DNA of 64,000 bases from Adiantum capillus-veneris (GCA_014529385.2 CM043963.1:6235501-6299500); one strand, 5' to 3'; counted from the first letter of the stretch, positions 1 through 11,206 are shown. The notes: a model not told the origin generated them from the letters alone. Made by a program: numbers and translations.

Positions 1-702
1 GGTTATACTGCGGAATCTGACTGCTGAAAACTGAAAACGCTGGTGCTATTGGTGATCTTGTCGGGATGAATCTGCAAAACGCTGAAATGCCTAGTAGGTG
101 CAAAAAACGCTAGGGCTGAAAATCTGACTTGCGGTGGAAATCTGCTAACGCTAGGGCTGATCTGCTGTCGCTGTGCAAATCTGCTAACGCTAGGAGTCTT
201 CGCTTCTTGCTGTCGTGAGGAATCTGCAAGACCAAAAACGCTCGCTGATCTGGTCCAAAAACGCTAGCCTTCTGTTGCGATGCAAAAACGCTAGGTCTCT
301 TAGGGTTTCTGTTGAGAAGTTGCCTGTTGAGCAAGGTGCTCCTACTGCCTCTTTTGCCAGAAAGTACTAGCTCTGGTTTGCTTATATATTATCTTAGCAA
401 AATTGCCCTACCTAGTTTCCAACAAAAGTCACTTATAAATAAGTGAAAAATGTCAAAAATAGGAAAAATAGGTTTTAATGCATTGGAAAATTTCCCTGAT
501 GGATTCTGATGGGAATGCTGATGATCATGCTGTGTTCAACCGGAGGATATGCATCTACTCTACGTGTCTGGGCATGCACGATCTGCGAACAGACTTACAA
601 AAGTGCCAGATCACTTCCTATTCTAGACTGACTGACTAAACTGAACCCTGGTAACACTGTAGCTTGTCCACGGACACATAGGGTTGGATGTGCCACGTGA
701 CA
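1..702 (-). mobile_element. Family-1 LTR, minus orientation, cut by window edge
   Basis: This matches, in reverse complement, the LTR at 1340-2985 and the one at 11220-12478. The right end reads ...CACGTGACA, the complement of the LTR start TGTCACGTG. Positions 1-340 are built of degenerate short repeats around the words AACGCTAGG and AATCTGC, typical of the transcribed part of this LTR. A TATA-like stretch in reverse complement lies near 383-395. The rest of this element lies left of the window. It is head-to-head with the plus LTR at 1340. Confidence 0.75.
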
Positions 703-1339
703 ACGATGAACACGATTCACTCATGAATGAGCACGGATGTATACGGATTACTCATGAAAAGATGAAATGTTTGCACCCAAGGAATCCACATTCCATGTCT
801 CTTCCTTGGCATGACACAGTATCCGAAAGAGCACAAGAAGGATTGTTGCATCAAGCATCTGCATTTCCATTGTGATTTGCCACAGTTGATAGATTTAGAT
901 CAGAAAGACAAGTTTCGATTCCATTGTTTGCGCTTGTTTGATAAAGGGTTTGGCACTCCGTCTATATGTTCATCTACATTGCATGCACAGTCTTTAAAGA
1001 AGACTAGTTATTTTCCAGTCACTTCACATGGAATAGGTATGTTCATGTTTTTGTGTTGGAAGTGTTTCATGAATTTTCCTCTTCGGAGATTCTTGAAGAA
1101 GGTGGACCTACGTCCATCGATGCAGTTGGACCTTTGAAGCAGCCACAGATGACTTTGTGTCGCTTTCGGCGCGGCCCAAAGAAGCAAGCGTTGCAGACCT
1201 TTATGAAGTTCAAATATCGCATGACCCATGCATGAGAGTGGGCCGGCGAAGAGTCCTTTCGAGGATTCCATACGCTATTGGCGATCTCCCTCGACGTTAT
1301 ACAGTTTGATACCAGTACCTCACTTTAAAAAGAAGGGGA
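703..1339 (+). pseudogene. 3' internal remnant of a family-1 gypsy element, ending in a polypurine tract
   Basis: This non-LTR stretch is repeated at 9371-9826. It ends in the purine tract AAAAAGAAGGGGA (1327-1339) directly before an LTR that starts TGTCACG, the expected 3' arrangement of a plus-strand LTR retrotransposon. Short coding traces in broken frames (about 1053-1235, with words such as FMKFKYR) resemble the KFK/KWK strand of integrase chromodomains, which would fit the end of pol. The frames are too damaged to be sure. Gag and most of pol of this copy are missing. Confidence 0.55.
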
Positions 1340-2985
1340 TGTCACGTGCACATCTAACCCTATGTGCATGTGGACAAGCTACTTCATGACAAGGGTTCAG
1401 TTAGCTTAGGAAGTGTTGTGGCATTTTTGTGAGTCTGTTCGTAGACTGTGCATGCCCAGGCACTTAGAGTAGATGCATATCCTTTGGTTGCACACGACAC
1501 GATCATCAGCAGTACTATTAGAATCCATCAGGAGCATTTTATAGTGCAGAAAACCTATTGTCCCTATTTTAGCCATTTTTCACTTATTATAAGTGACTTT
1601 GTTGGAAAACTGGGTAGGGCAATCTGGCTAAGGATCTATATATAAAAAGCTAGCGCTAGCACTTTCTGGTAGAAGAGGCAGCAGATACCTTCTGAAGTGC
1701 ACCTTCTCAACAAGACCGGCAAGAGGACATAGCGTTTTCAGCCACCAAAGACCAGCCAGCGTTTTCATCAAATGCAGATCAGCCCAGCGTTTTTCAGCAT
1801 TGCATATCAGCTTGGCGTTGGCACTTCAGAGCAGATTGTCTAGCGTTTTTGCAACAACAGCCCTAGCGTTTTTGCAACTTGCATATCCCTTAGCGTTTTG
1901 CTGATTCCCTGCGACAGAACACACATTAGCATCAGCGTTTTGCATTTGCAGCAGTCAGACTCCATACTGCAGCTCCCAAACCTCGCAGACCTCACCTTCC
2001 CGCAACAGATCCTCGCTGCATGGTCAGATCAACCAGCATTTGCAGATTCAGCCCGCTATTTGCAGATTTGAGCATCTGCATTTTCAGCGCGTCGTGGTCG
2101 CATCGTTGTCGTCGCCGTCGACATAGAGTCAGAATTCAGCAGATCAAGGTTTGCAGATTTCAGCCATTAGCATTTTCAGTTTTCAGCCCGTCCCCATCGT
2201 CGTCGACATCCTCGGCAAGTCCATTCCATTGTAGAGATTTGTGCAATCAATAGTAGATCGCTCTGGCCATAAAGAGTGGGTCCTTTGGAGGAGGGTTTGA
2301 CAACATTCTGGTGTCGTATTCTTCTCTCTCTATCTCTCAGTGTTTACCACTTTGTTTGTGATCATTTGCACTCTCTCACTAAAGGAACAGAAGGCTGTCA
2401 CAAATTGGTGACGTGGATGCTATTGCTGCCCTGTACACACACACTGGTTGACGTGGCAGCAGTGACGTTGCAGCAATGACATGACGGCAGCGTACGGACA
2501 CCTTCGTCAAATGCGGCGCAGGAAAGTTGGCAGGCAGCGTACGGAAAAAAGCAACAGCGCGGCAGTTTTCTTCTACGCAATCGCTGGTTGGAATTTTTAC
2601 GCTAAAGGCTTTTTAGAAGCCTTTGAAAGTTGCTTTATTTTTGTAAGCCTATCTTAGAGGCAGTTTTTATGGATAGCTTTTGAAGCTTTTGAGGTCTGCT
2701 TTTAGCATCCCTTGTAAACTCTTTATATTAGTCTTTGGGTCCTCACTCTGCAAAGCATCTGGACGCAGAGTATGAGAGTGAGTCCCTACGATTTACTTGT
2801 ACCTTGAGTTGCAGATTAATACAAACAGAAATACCGAAAGGGGCGCCAGTCTTTGGGGCCAATATCTCTAGGCACGGAACTCCACCGGCCCAGTGTCGAA
2901 TCAGTTGTGAACTGTGAACTGTTTTGAAGTGATTATTTGTGGTGTCGCGGTAGATTCTTGACTTGGAGTGTCCAAGTTTGTTACA
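1340..2985 (+). mobile_element. Family-1 LTR (plus), 5' LTR of the gag-pol at 3000-7287
   Basis: It starts TG (TGTCACGTGCAC) after a polypurine tract. It ends CA at 2984-2985, one base before a tRNA-iMet primer binding site. It is about 1.65 kb long. It holds a TATA motif near 1636 and a transcribed part rich in AGCGTTTT / GCAGATC short repeats and TCGTCG words. Because it has a polypurine tract on one side and a primer site on the other, it looks shared by two tandem internal regions (LTR-internal-LTR-internal). Confidence 0.8.
1636..1649 (+). promoter_or_regulatory. TATA box of family-1 LTR
   Basis: CTATATATAAAAAG lies about 300 bp into the LTR, where a Pol II U3 promoter is expected. The minus-strand family-1 LTRs carry a related TATA stretch at the equivalent place (near 12150 and near 383). 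Promoter activity is inferred. Confidence 0.55.
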
Positions 2986-2986
2986 G

Positions 2987-2998
2987 TGGTATCAGAGC
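2987..2998 (+). other. Primer binding site, initiator tRNA-Met type
   Basis: TGGTATCAGAGC is the complement of the 3' end of plant initiator tRNA-Met. It lies one base after the LTR end, the usual position for minus-strand priming in Ty3/gypsy and copia elements. It fixes the orientation (+) and the 3' edge of the LTR. Confidence 0.9.
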
Positions 2999-2999
2999 A

Positions 3000-4659
3000 C
3001 GACCGATTTCTCTTCTACGGGAAATCCGATCCTTTTTACGCGGCACTTGTGGCTTCAAGCAAAGATCAGTCGACTTCCTCTGCATCCGGAGATGCGGGAA
3101 GAGATCACAACGAAGATTCACGCGAGTATGGCTCGCCTCGGCCTACTCAAGCGGAGCTCGAAGAGATGGAGCGTCAACGATTGATCAGCGATGCAACAAA
3201 GATGATGCTTAATTTTGCGAAGGACCCAAAATTTGCAAAATATATGAGCCAGACTTCTTTCAATGAGGTGCATGCACAATGGCGGCAGACCACAGAGCCA
3301 CCCCTCAAACCGGTCTTGAAGGAACCTCCTACTCCGAGGATGTACACAGAGCAAGGATGAGAAGAGGTGGTGGATGCACGAATTGCTCAGCTTTTTGACA
3401 TGTAGAACAAAGCTAAAAAGCACGACAATAAGCAGAAGAAAGGCGCTGACTTCCCGGGTTTTTTGGCTCGTCAATCTACATTTGAAAAGGCAAGAAAGCA
3501 GAAGAAGTGTGTTCGATTTGAAGGAGTACCCAATTCTTCTTCTTCTTCTTCTTCTTCTTCTTCGAGTTCTTCCAGCTCCTCTGACTCGAGCAAAGAAGAC
3601 AGAAAAGGCAATAAGCGAAGCAAAAAGCAACGCTTTGGAAAGGGCAAGAAAAAGGCGAAGAAGCCTAAATCTTGCTCCGTGGTTGACAGTTCTACGGAGG
3701 ACTCGTCTTCAGATAGTTCAGACTCTGACGACAGCAGCTTTTATGCAAAGAAGAAGAATTTTTATAAAGCCAACCAATATGACTTTTTGGAAGACAAAAG
3801 CAAGAAAGTCCGAGAGTTTAAGGAAGGTTGACAGTCAATTAAATTTGACACGTTTTTTGGTTATAGAGATGCTTCGAAGGCTTTCTCTTTTATACAGCAG
3901 TTTGACATAGCTTTCTCAGGAGGGTGTTACTCAGAGCACTCTAAGATTTGGAGGGTTGTCTCTTACTTTAAGGGGAATGCTCGAACTTGGTGGTCCACGC
4001 TTCTCTTAAACAAGACATCGCCAGTTAAATGGCTGAAATTCAAGAGGCTTTTGTTTTCTTCTTGGCCGACTCGAGAGTATGAACGCGACATACGATCTGC
4101 TTGGAACCATCTTCGGATGACCAAGAAGGATACAGTGGACGCTTATTGCAAGAGATTCTGGAGCTCTTTTCTATCCGCCTCTTCATTTAAGAAGATCTCG
4201 TTCAAGGAACAGATTGAGCGGTTCACCTTGGGTCTTCTTACAAAGATCCGAGATCACTGCTTGGAACAAAAGTCAGCTTCCATTCAGGAGTTGATGAGTC
4301 ATGCGAAACGGGGTTTTGCCATTCACTCCGGCAGTTTGACCTACCCCACAAATGAAATCATGACGCAAAGAGCCGAACAGACTTCGACAAATGAAAGTAG
4401 AAAGAGGAAGAGCAATCTGGAAAAGAAAGAAAAGGATGCACGACCCAAACTCACTCCTCAAGAGAGGGCCCGCTTCATCAAAGAGGGGAAGTGCTTTGGA
4501 TGCGGGGAAAGTGGGCATATCTCTGCGAGGTTCCCTGAAAAGGCACAGAAAGAACAGAACGACAAGGACGACGAAAGGCCTGAGAGTTCGAGAGCAGCTG
4601 GACCGTGGGAGAAAAGGCAAGATAAAAACATGACTGGTTCCAGATTGCGTGGGTATTGA
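3000..4659 (+). pseudogene. gag: Gag of a Ty3/gypsy element, broken by stops
   Basis: A single + frame runs from the leader to 4659 but is interrupted by in-frame stops near 3358, 3403 and 3829. In order it shows an acidic N-terminal part, a serine-only run of about 16 residues near 3535-3580 inside a Ser/Asp/Lys-rich linker, and the retrotransposon gag core (words ARTWWSTLL and WLKFKRLLFSSW, about 3980-4070). Near 4493-4540 is a zinc knuckle, CFGCGESGHISARF, whose last metal ligand is Phe instead of Cys. Gag packages the element RNA. The stops and the lost ligand show that this copy cannot make a normal Gag. Confidence 0.85.
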
Positions 4660-5110
4660 TACCAGCATGATGGACGAGAGTACAAAACTTTGCCGAGCTT
4701 GGGGCAAAGTAAAAGACCAAGAAGCCCCGATCTTCTTTGATGGAGGAGCCAAGGCCAACTTCATTTCACCGGAATTGGCGGCGCGGCTCGAGATCACTCC
4801 CAATCAGATGGGACTACTTACATAGGCAGTTCTAGCGGCACTATAGGGACGTAGCCATTACATCCGTCATTGGCAAACTTCGGTTGCATTGTCAGGGGTA
4901 TTTGGGGCATGAGGACTTTACATAATGCCTTTGGAAGGTTGTGATGTCCTCTTGGGAATTCCCTAGTACCACAAGAACAACGCCGTGGTCGACTATTGGG
5001 GCGAGGAAAGCAACATTGACCATAGAGAAGGGCAACCATTGTATTTGATGTAAAACTTAAGGGCAAGTCTGTCCCTATTGTATCGGCTTCAGCCATTTCA
5101 AAATTAATAA
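4660..5110 (+). pseudogene. Retroelement aspartic protease, decayed
   Basis: After the gag stop the frame shifts and reads KLCRAWGKVKDQ, then FFDGGAKANFIS. The latter is the D-x-G-A active site of retropepsins from this lineage (the minus-strand element has FFDPGAKANFIS and FFDLGAKANFIS). MPLEGCDVLLGIP follows near 4925-4962 and is the C-terminal protease strand. Several stops lie between these motifs. The region matches the protease part of the element at 17720-18538, so the two families are related. Confidence 0.75.
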
Positions 5111-6560
5111 AATCCAGTCTGTTTGTTTACTCGATCTTTTGACAGAGATGAATGATGAGAATAGGACAAATATGTCTGAACTTGAAAAAGAACGCCAAGA
5201 TTTTCTCCACGCTCATGCCGATTGCTTCTCAGAGGGCCTGCCAGGCGAGTTACCACCCGCTTGTCCTGAAGATCATACCATTGATCTGATACCTAGAAGC
5301 ACACCACTGAACCGGCCACCTTATCGTGTGAGCCGAGTCCAGAATGAAGAGATATGAACCAAGTGAAAGACCTCTTGAAAAAGGGTCTTGTCCAGCCTAG
5401 TACTTCGCTGTACTGCTCTCCTGTGTTGTTGGTTTTGAAGAAAGACGGATCTTGGAGAATGTGCATCAATTATAGAGCTCTCAACAAAATCACCATCAAG
5501 AACAGATTTCCGATTCCTAGAATCAATGATATACTTGACAGTCTTCAGGGATCCTCGTGCTTTAGCAAGATTGACTTGAAAAGTGGATATCATCAGATCC
5601 GAATCGCGCTGGGAGATGTCTACAAGACAACCTTTCGGACAACTTTTGGGTTATTTGAGTTTTTGGTGATGCCTTTTGGCTTAACCAATGCTCCTGGGAC
5701 ATTTAACCGGATGATGGACACGATTTTTCGAGGGTATAGGCTTTTGTTGGCACTTTCTTTGACGACATCATTATTTTTCTCCAAGGATGAGGTAGAACAT
5801 AGAGAACATCTGCTTCAAGTCTTTCAGGCATTACGAGATCACAAGTTAGTGATTAATGGAAAGAAAAGTGATTTTTTCCTACCAGAGATACACTTTTTGG
5901 GATACATCGTGTCAGCACAGCAGGAGTGCAGATGGATCCGGCCAAGATAGAGACTATCCGTGATTGGCCCGATTTGAAGAATGTCCATGAAGCTAGAAGC
6001 TTCTTGGGATTGTGTTCGTACTACATGCGGTTCATTAGAAAGTTTACAGAGGTTGCTTCCCCTTTGCATATCTTGACACAGAAAGGAGTCCCTTTCTCGT
6101 GGGGACCGACAGACGTGACTGCCTTTCAGAGATTGAAAGAGAAATTGACTACGGGACCAGTTTTGAATTTGCCGGACTTGTAGAAGTCATTTGAAGTATA
6201 TTGTGATGCTTGTGGTCGTAGTCTGGGTGCGGTCTTAATGCAAGAAGGCCATGTCATTGCCTACGAGAGCCGATTGTTCTCAAGGCTTGAATTGACAGCA
6301 TAGATTTATGAGAAAGAGCTTTTGGGGGTTATCCATGCTCTTACTCAGTGGTGGCACTACCTACTCGGAGCAGATTTTACTGTCTTTACAGACCATTAGA
6401 GTTTACGCTACTTCTTGTCACAGAAGCAGCTATCGGAAAAGCAGATGCGGTGGGCGAACATCTTGTCACAGTTTCACTTCCAGATTGTCCATGTGCAGGG
6501 ACATAAGAATTTGGTGGCAGATGCTTTGTCTCGGAAGCCGTTGGTTCTGGCTATTTCTGC
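5111..6560 (+). pseudogene. pol: Reverse transcriptase and RNase H of the gypsy element, frameshifted
   Basis: RT motifs appear in order: a linker ending RPPYRVS, PVLLVLKKDGSWRMC (about 5418), KIDLKSGYHQIRI (about 5563), and FLVMPFGLTNAPGTFN. The catalytic box survives as FFDD near 5755, but only across two compensating single-base shifts (about 5745 and 5776). Another shift lies near 5355. RNase H follows with VYCDACG (about 6198), YEKELL, DALSRKP. There are in-frame TAG codons near 6181, 6301 and 6398. The domain order RT-RNaseH-integrase is that of Ty3/gypsy. The copy is dead. Confidence 0.85.
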
Positions 6561-7287
6561 GATACACCATAGGAGCTTCGAGGATATGGTCGATCAATAT
6601 GCCACGGATATAGATTTTGTAGACATTTTCACACGGATACGGGATGGGGAAACAATAGCGGGATATTCCATTCGGGATAGCTACTTGATGAGGAAAACCA
6701 TGTTGTGCGTTACACAGCTGTTGAGGGAAAGGGTTATGATCGAATGCCACTGTCCGCCTTTTATGGGTCACCGCGGCATGGCTACCACCTTGAAAGGGGT
6801 AGAGAGATACTTCTTTTGGCCGAGACTCAAGAAGGATGTGGACGAGTTTGTACGCAGTTGCTTGGTATGCCAGAAGGTCAAGTTTGACAGGCATAAAGCA
6901 CAAGGATTGTTACAGCCTTTGCCCATACACACTCGCCCGTGGGAAAGTATTACAATGGATTTCATTTTTGATATCCCGAGAACTCAAAGTGGTCACGATG
7001 GTATCTGGACTGTTATTGACAGATTTAGCAAGCAGGTTCATTTCATTCAAGTGAAGAAAACAGTCAAGCCGGATCACTTAGCGAGACTGTTTGTGGCCCA
7101 GATCTTTAGATTACATGGCATGCTCGAGACGATTGTCTGCGACAGGGAACCCTTCATGATTTTGTTTTGGAAGGCAATTTGGGAGAACATTGGTAGGCGG
7201 TTGCAGTTCTCGTCATCTTTCCACCCGCAGACTGACGGGCAATCTGCGATTGCTAATTCAGTGGTACTAGATTTGTTGAAGTCTTAG
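6561..7287 (+). pseudogene. pol: Integrase, catalytic Glu lost and 3' truncated
   Basis: The frame open from 6415 to 7287 holds the HHCC zinc site (MGHRG ... SCLVCQ, about 6763-6872) and the integrase core. The first catalytic Asp lies in ITMDFI (about 6950) and the second in VCDREP (about 7135). After the conserved HPQTDGQS the usual Glu is replaced: this copy reads QSAIANS where its relative at 15493-16023 reads QSEEANS. The ORF stops after LDLLKS and the GPY and chromodomain parts are absent. The following DNA is unrelated, so the element was truncated here. Confidence 0.85.
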
Positions 7288-8464
7288 CGCTGGGTTTTCC
7301 TTCCATCATCCTCACGACAGAGTTCTGCTCCCTAGCGTTGGCACCTTTGTAAGGAGCGGGGGCACTAGTACTTGCTTTTATAGCCTTCTAGAGTCGGCAG
7401 GAATAGAGGGTTGTGCTTGCTTTTCCCAGCAAGAATAGGGAAGGTGGGGGCGCCTCAGTTCTTTTGTTCTGCCTAAAATAGAGGCGGCTGCCCACTTATT
7501 ATGTGGACGGCCGGCCTCCTTTTAAAAATGGTATGAACCTGTTTAAAACTCAGTAAAATCTTATAAGAGGAGAACAATGCTTACACAATCACAACCTAGG
7601 TGTCCCTGGAATGCAACCACATGCACGGATGCAATGCAGATATAGAATAGTACGCGGGAAAGCATCTGCTTTCCCAAAAAGCAACCTGATTTCTCAAAAA
7701 GAATCAATTTTTCCTCAAAGTTTCCTCTGTACTCATCTTCATTCAAGTGCTTGCTCATCCTTGTGCACAATTCTAACTCAGTTCGGAATTGCCTCCCACC
7801 TATGGAATATTCCCTTTTCGATGCCCTCGTCACCCACCATGTGACGCATCAAGAATAACCATCACCTAGTCCTTTTCTACCGAACTTACGGTACAATCTC
7901 CTTCGTGATGCTCTGTCACCCATCCTATGACGCATCAGAGATGTCTGTTCGCGGATAGTTGAATACTTCTTCCTGATGCTCATTGTCACCCATATGATGT
8001 GGCACACAATTCTAACTAAGTTCGGAATTGCCTCCCACCTATGGAATATTCCCTTTTCGATGCCCCCGTCACCCACCATGTGACGCATCAAGAATAACCA
8101 TCACCTAGTCCTTTTCTACCGAACTTACGGTACAATCTCCTTCGCGATGCTCTATGTCACCCATCCTATGACGCATCAGAGATGTTTGTTCCCGGATAGT
8201 TGAATACTTCTTCCTGATGCTCATTGTCACCCATCCGATGTGGCGCATCAGAAGAACCCGTTCCTGGTGGCCTTACAGATATTCCTGTTCACAGTGGTCT
8301 CGTCATTACTCTGAATTGCGCATTAGAAATATCTGTACTCGGATGTCTGCAATGAGAAAAACCCTCTCACTTATATATCCAATAATTCACGCATAATTAT
8401 TTTTCCAGGTGTCCAAAGTGAAAAAACCTTCTCACTTAAAAAATCCAATAATTTATTAAGATTT
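7288..8464. other. Unassigned stretch with a tandem repeat
   Basis: No convincing coding region is present. 7288-7560 is GC-richer and LTR-like in texture but shows no TG/CA edges or primer site that I can place. From about 7767 the sequence is a tandem repeat, listed separately. 8340-8464 is AT-rich, with two AAACC(C/T)TCTCACTTA words. Confidence 0.4.
7767..8270. repeat. Tandem duplication, period about 238 bp, with internal sub-repeats
   Basis: The block starting ACAATTCTAACTCAGTTCGG near 7770 recurs near 8007 as ACAATTCTAACTAAGTTCGG, with only scattered differences over about 230 bp. Inside each unit the phrase GTCACCCA..ATG.GACGCATC occurs two to three times at roughly 80-bp spacing, a shorter ancestral period. 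A last partial unit runs to about 8270. Confidence 0.8.
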
Positions 8465-9366
8465 ATGTAGGTGTAGCGGGATGAATGTTTGAACTTGCTC
8501 AAGATGAGTGCTCCGAATTGTGCTCAAGGTTCCTTTACTTACGGAAGGGAGAGCCTTCCTTTCCTTTAGTGAGAGAGTGCAATGGACACAAAGTGAATGG
8601 ACACTGTGAATGGAAGTGCATGAGACTGAGAGATAGAGTAGAGAATACGACACCAGAGACGTTGTAAAACCCTTCTCCGAAGGCCCCACTCTCTATGGCG
8701 AGAGTGGTCTACTTATGATTGCACAAATCTCTACAATGCTTGGACTTGTCGATGATGTCGACGACGATGAGGACGACGACGAGACGGGCTGAAAACTGAA
8801 AATGTCAAGGGCTGAAATTTGCAAATCTTGTATCTGCTGAATTCTGACTCTATGCCGATGACGATGTCGATGGCGACGATGTGATGACGACACGCTGAAA
8901 ACGCAGATGCTGAAATCTGCGTTTTCCGGGCTAAATCTGCGAACTATGTTGGATCTGACCGTGCGGCGAGGAACTGCTGCGGGAAGGTGAGATCTGGGAG
9001 GTTCAGGACTTGTTCTGCGAGTGCTAAAGGCTGAAAACTGAAAATGCTGATCCTATGGCTGATTTTGTCGCGATGATCTTCAAAAATGCTGATGTTGTTC
9101 TGCAAACCAAAAACGCTAGGACTGAAAATTGACCTTGCGGGGAAATCTGCTAACGCTAGGAAATCTGCTGTGCTGCTGTGGGAATCTGCTAACGCTAGGG
9201 CTGATTTGCTGTCTACTGTCGCCGGGAATCTGCAAGTGCGAAAACGCTGGCTGATCTGGTGCAAAAACCCTAGGCCTTCTGTTGAGAGAAAACGCTAGAG
9301 TTGTTGCGGGGGTTGGTCTTGCTGAGAAGTTGCCTGTTGAGCAAGGTGCTCTTGCTGCCTTTGCTC
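8465..9366 (-). mobile_element. Family-1 LTR fragment (minus)
   Basis: It begins TGTAGGTGTAGCGGG and follows the LTR at 11220-12478 closely up to the word GAGCAAGGTGCTC. It then breaks off at about 9366, so the U3 half is lost. No primer site lies beside its left end (AATTTATTAAGATTTA), so it is a detached LTR piece. It includes a GACGATGAGGACGACGACGA tract shared with the other copies. Confidence 0.75.
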
Positions 9367-9370
9367 ATAG

Positions 9371-9826
9371 TTGATTGCTCTAGATCATAAGAGAAAGATT
9401 CGATCTCATTGTTTGCGTGTGTGTGGTGAACGGGTTTGGCACTCCGTCTCTTTGTTCATCTACATTGCATGCACAGTCTTTGAGGAAGACGAGATTTTTT
9501 CCAGTCACTTTACATGGAATAGGTATGTTCATGGTTTTGTGTTGGAAATGGTTTCAAGAATTTTCAGCCATGGAGATTCTTGAAGAAGAAAGAAGCACGA
9601 CTCTCGACGAAGTTGAAGCATTGAAGGAGCCACAGAAGACTTTGTGTCGCTTTCGGCGCGGCCCAAAGAAGCAAGCATTGCAGACCTTTATGAAGTTCAA
9701 GTACCGCACGACCCACACATCCGAGCGGGCCGACGAAGAGTCCCTTCCAGGATTCCGGATGCTATTGGCAATCTCCCTCGACGCCATATAGTCCAGTACC
9801 AATACCTCACTTTGAAAAGGAGGGGA
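9371..9826 (+). pseudogene. Second copy of the family-1 3' internal remnant with polypurine tract
   Basis: This is homologous to about 895-1339. Coding traces FGTPSLCSSTLHAQSL and LQTFMKFKYRTTHTS parallel those at 1140-1235, and the second resembles a damaged chromodomain. It ends in GAAAAGGAGGGGA (9814-9826) immediately before an LTR starting TGTCACTTG. Joined to a minus LTR on its left, it records a rearrangement rather than a normal element. Confidence 0.55.
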
Positions 9827-10108
9827 TGTCACTTGACACATCCAACCCTATGTGTCCGTGGACAAGCTACATCATGACCAAGGTTCAGTTCCGGCATGTC
9901 AGTCTAGAATAGGAAGTGATCTGGCACTTTTGTGAGTCTGTTCACAGACCATGCATGTCCAAACACTTAGAGTAGATGCATATCCTCTGGTTGCACACAG
10001 CATGACCAGCAGATTCCAGTTAGATCCCATCAGTAGCATTTTTACAGTGCATAGATCTATTTTCCCTATTTTTGACATTTTTCACTTATTATTTTTAAGT
10101 GACTTCAA
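9827..10108 (+). mobile_element. Family-1 LTR U3 fragment (plus)
   Basis: It starts TGTCACTTGACACATCC and matches 1340-1600, ending at ...AAGTGACTT. There the sequence switches abruptly to a minus-strand gag. The missing half of this LTR is in effect represented, inverted, by 8465-9366. Confidence 0.7.
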
Positions 10109-10741
10109 ATCATCATTCTCGTGAAAAATCACATCATCTTCCTGCAAATCATCATGCTTGTGATTGTCATCCATATCATCATGCTTATCATTATCATTCA
10201 AATCATCATGCAAATCCTGTGTGTCATGCTTTGGAGAAGAAGAGACTGAGAGAGTCTCCTTTTCCTGAATCTCTTGCATCTGTGCCTGAACTCGAGAAAA
10301 GAGTTGCAACATCTCTTTCATGTGTCGGTCGTTCATTGCTTGTCTTGCTTTGTTCTCGCGGTCAAATGTTGCTTGTCTTTCTTTGTTCTCGCGATCAAAT
10401 TTTGCTTCTCTTTCTTCGTGCTCATGATCCAATTCGTCTTGTCTTACTTTGGCTTTTAAGCGCGCTTGCTCGCACTCACATGCTATGGATGCCATTCTTT
10501 CTTCGTATTCACGATCTGCGGCTGTCATTCTTTCTTCTCGTTCTAACTTCCTTGCTTCGCGTTCTAATTTCCTTTCCATAAACGATTGCTCCAACTCCTC
10601 CATAGGAGTCAGTGCAATCCTTGGCATAGATGGGGAAGGGGGAGGGTCGGAAAAACCTCCTGGTGGGAAAAGTTCTTCTTCGTCTCTCTCATGCTCATCA
10701 CTTCTAAGCGAAGTATCCATTCCGCTTCGAGTGATGGCCAT
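10082..10741 (-). pseudogene. gag: N-terminal Gag-like coiled-coil protein of a minus family-1 element, 3' truncated
   Basis: The 219-codon ORF starts MAITRSGMDTSLRSDEHE. It then shows a Pro-rich stretch (about residues 27-45), a long charged helix full of Arg/Glu heptads (about 50-155, words KLEREARKLEREER and FDRENKERQATFDRENKARQ), and an Asp/His-rich tail (about 170-205). Its last residues are read out of LTR sequence (10082-10108), so the natural C-terminus is gone. Upstream on the same strand lie a leader, a degenerate primer site (11207-11218) and an LTR (11220-12478), which supports a retroelement Gag start. I see no zinc knuckle. It could instead be an extra ORF of the element. Confidence 0.55.
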
Positions 10742-11206
10742 CCACTGAAGTCTTGGGTTCTTGTGGGTTCTTGTGGTCTTGGGTTCTTAAGTTCACGAGG
10801 AACTTGGGTTCTTGGGGGTCTTGGGTTCTTGGGTTCTTGAGGGTCTTGAGGTTCTTCTTTAGCTTGCAATCTGTGTTAGAGAAGGATCTTCTCTTCACCC
10901 GAGTTGTGCTCTTTTCTGCGGGCGCACCCCTTAGAGGCCTTGCGCTCACACCAAGGTTGCTTTTTCCCACCTCACGTTGATTGGCCGGCCGCTAAGTGCA
11001 CGGTCCTCTCTCAATGAGTGAAAAGAGGCACAAGGAGAGGCTGGACAAGCCCTTCTTTCTTGGGATTCCTGTCACTATTCAAAAACACGATTAGGAATCG
11101 ACACGCCCAAGCGAACTTGGGTTCGTGCGACCACAACTAGCAAAAAAAATAAAAAATTCTGTGGTTCTTGTGGTTCTTTCCTTGAGTGATACAGAACACT
11201 GCCAAA
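10742..11206 (-). other. Leader of the minus family-1 element, with a G/T-rich short repeat
   Basis: 10744-10860 consists of variants of GGGTTCTTG / GTCTTGGGTTC. The remainder to the primer site has no ORF that I trust. It is in the position of a 5' untranslated leader. Confidence 0.45.

Noticed and set aside
3118-3630. 170-codon minus ORF opposite gag
   Set aside because: It is antisense to the poly-Ser and acidic linker of gag, whose sense frame carries recognised gag features.
4273-4803. 176-codon minus ORF
   Set aside because: It is antisense to the gag zinc knuckle and protease, with no family words of its own.
6466-6903. 145-codon minus ORF
   Set aside because: It is antisense to the integrase HHCC region.
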